A stretch of 64,000 nucleotides of DNA from CAZTTH01 sp964615975 (GTDB lineage Bacteria > Verrucomicrobiota > Lentisphaeria > JABSQK01 > JAJFLO01): NCBI GenBank assembly GCA_964615975.1, contig CAZTTH010000010.1:30605-94604 (forward strand), in the 5' to 3' direction. The number at the start of each line of letters is the position of its first letter. Positions within the stretch are counted from its first letter, which is position 1. A model generated the notes under the pieces. It saw nothing but the letters and a program-made list of their open reading frames with translations. It searched no databases and was not told the origin of the DNA. Shown here in pieces: positions 63,951 through 64,000 of this stretch. The position numbers were made by a program, and so were the translations under genes.

Positions 63951-64000
63951 TGATATAAAGATTGCAGTATTTTTGACCACGGAGATGGATAGGGAGCAGT

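Overview
The window is ordinary chromosomal sequence of a Gram-negative bacterium. Evidence for an outer membrane and envelope is an MCE/Mla lipid-transport system, a secretin, PBP2 with MreD, and an AsmA-like protein. No rRNA, ribosomal protein or other clear taxonomic marker is present. The mix of MlaD with GKL-type tail repeats, DUF1573, a type II secretion/type IV pilus-like cluster with a PilM/PilN-like first gene, YfhO-type membrane proteins, a large cadherin-like repeat protein and a three-subunit succinate dehydrogenase with a cytochrome b558-type SdhC would fit the PVC group (Lentisphaerota/Verrucomicrobiota) or a related lineage. This is inference and I hold it loosely. Genes are dense, on both strands, in short operons.

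Layout. 1-3.4 kb: mlaE (cut by the window edge)-mlaF-mlaD and a secreted DUF1573 protein. 3.5-9.8 kb (minus): a membrane GAF protein, a DHH phosphoesterase, a CPA2 cation/proton antiporter, a secreted thioredoxin-fold protein and pyrB. 10.1-13.2 kb: a Nudix hydrolase, then mreD-mrdA on the minus strand. 13.4-20.8 kb: a five-gene secretion/pilus-like operon (GspL/PilMN-, GspM/PilO- and GspC/PilP-like proteins, secretin, GspE/PilB ATPase). 20.8-28.9 kb: a sugar-nucleotide epimerase, a Na+/solute symporter with a large insertion, CorA, Kup and an AI-2E family protein. 29-35.2 kb (minus): a 1767-residue secreted repeat protein followed by a PD-(D/E)XK nuclease with Cas4/AddB-like cysteines. 35.4-45.6 kb: clpS, an unknown exported protein, a CbpA-type co-chaperone, a second CPA2 antiporter, two large multi-span membrane proteins, a decayed vapBC pair and dapF. 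45.9-54.6 kb: an AsmA-like giant, the sdhC-sdhA-sdhB operon interrupted by an MNT-HEPN toxin-antitoxin pair, an HNH protein and a [2Fe-2S] protein. 55-64 kb: pgi, trpS, a membrane Ser/Thr kinase, a long NfeD protease, hisH and arsC.

Most genes are housekeeping. The notable features are: (i) a nucleotidyltransferase (MNT) plus HEPN pair sitting inside the sdh operon, where the HEPN toxin gene carries a stop codon and a frameshift while its partner is intact; (ii) a second toxin-antitoxin relic, vapBC, with a frameshift in a six-base homopolymer and a toxin cut to 34 codons; (iii) a 54-base sequence present twice in intergenic DNA 21 kb apart (45 of 54 positions identical by eye); (iv) internal duplications in the thioredoxin-like and AsmA-like proteins; and (v) the giant repeat protein with a DEGGG-DED signature in nearly every repeat. 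I saw no tRNA, rRNA, CRISPR array, intact insertion sequence or prophage.
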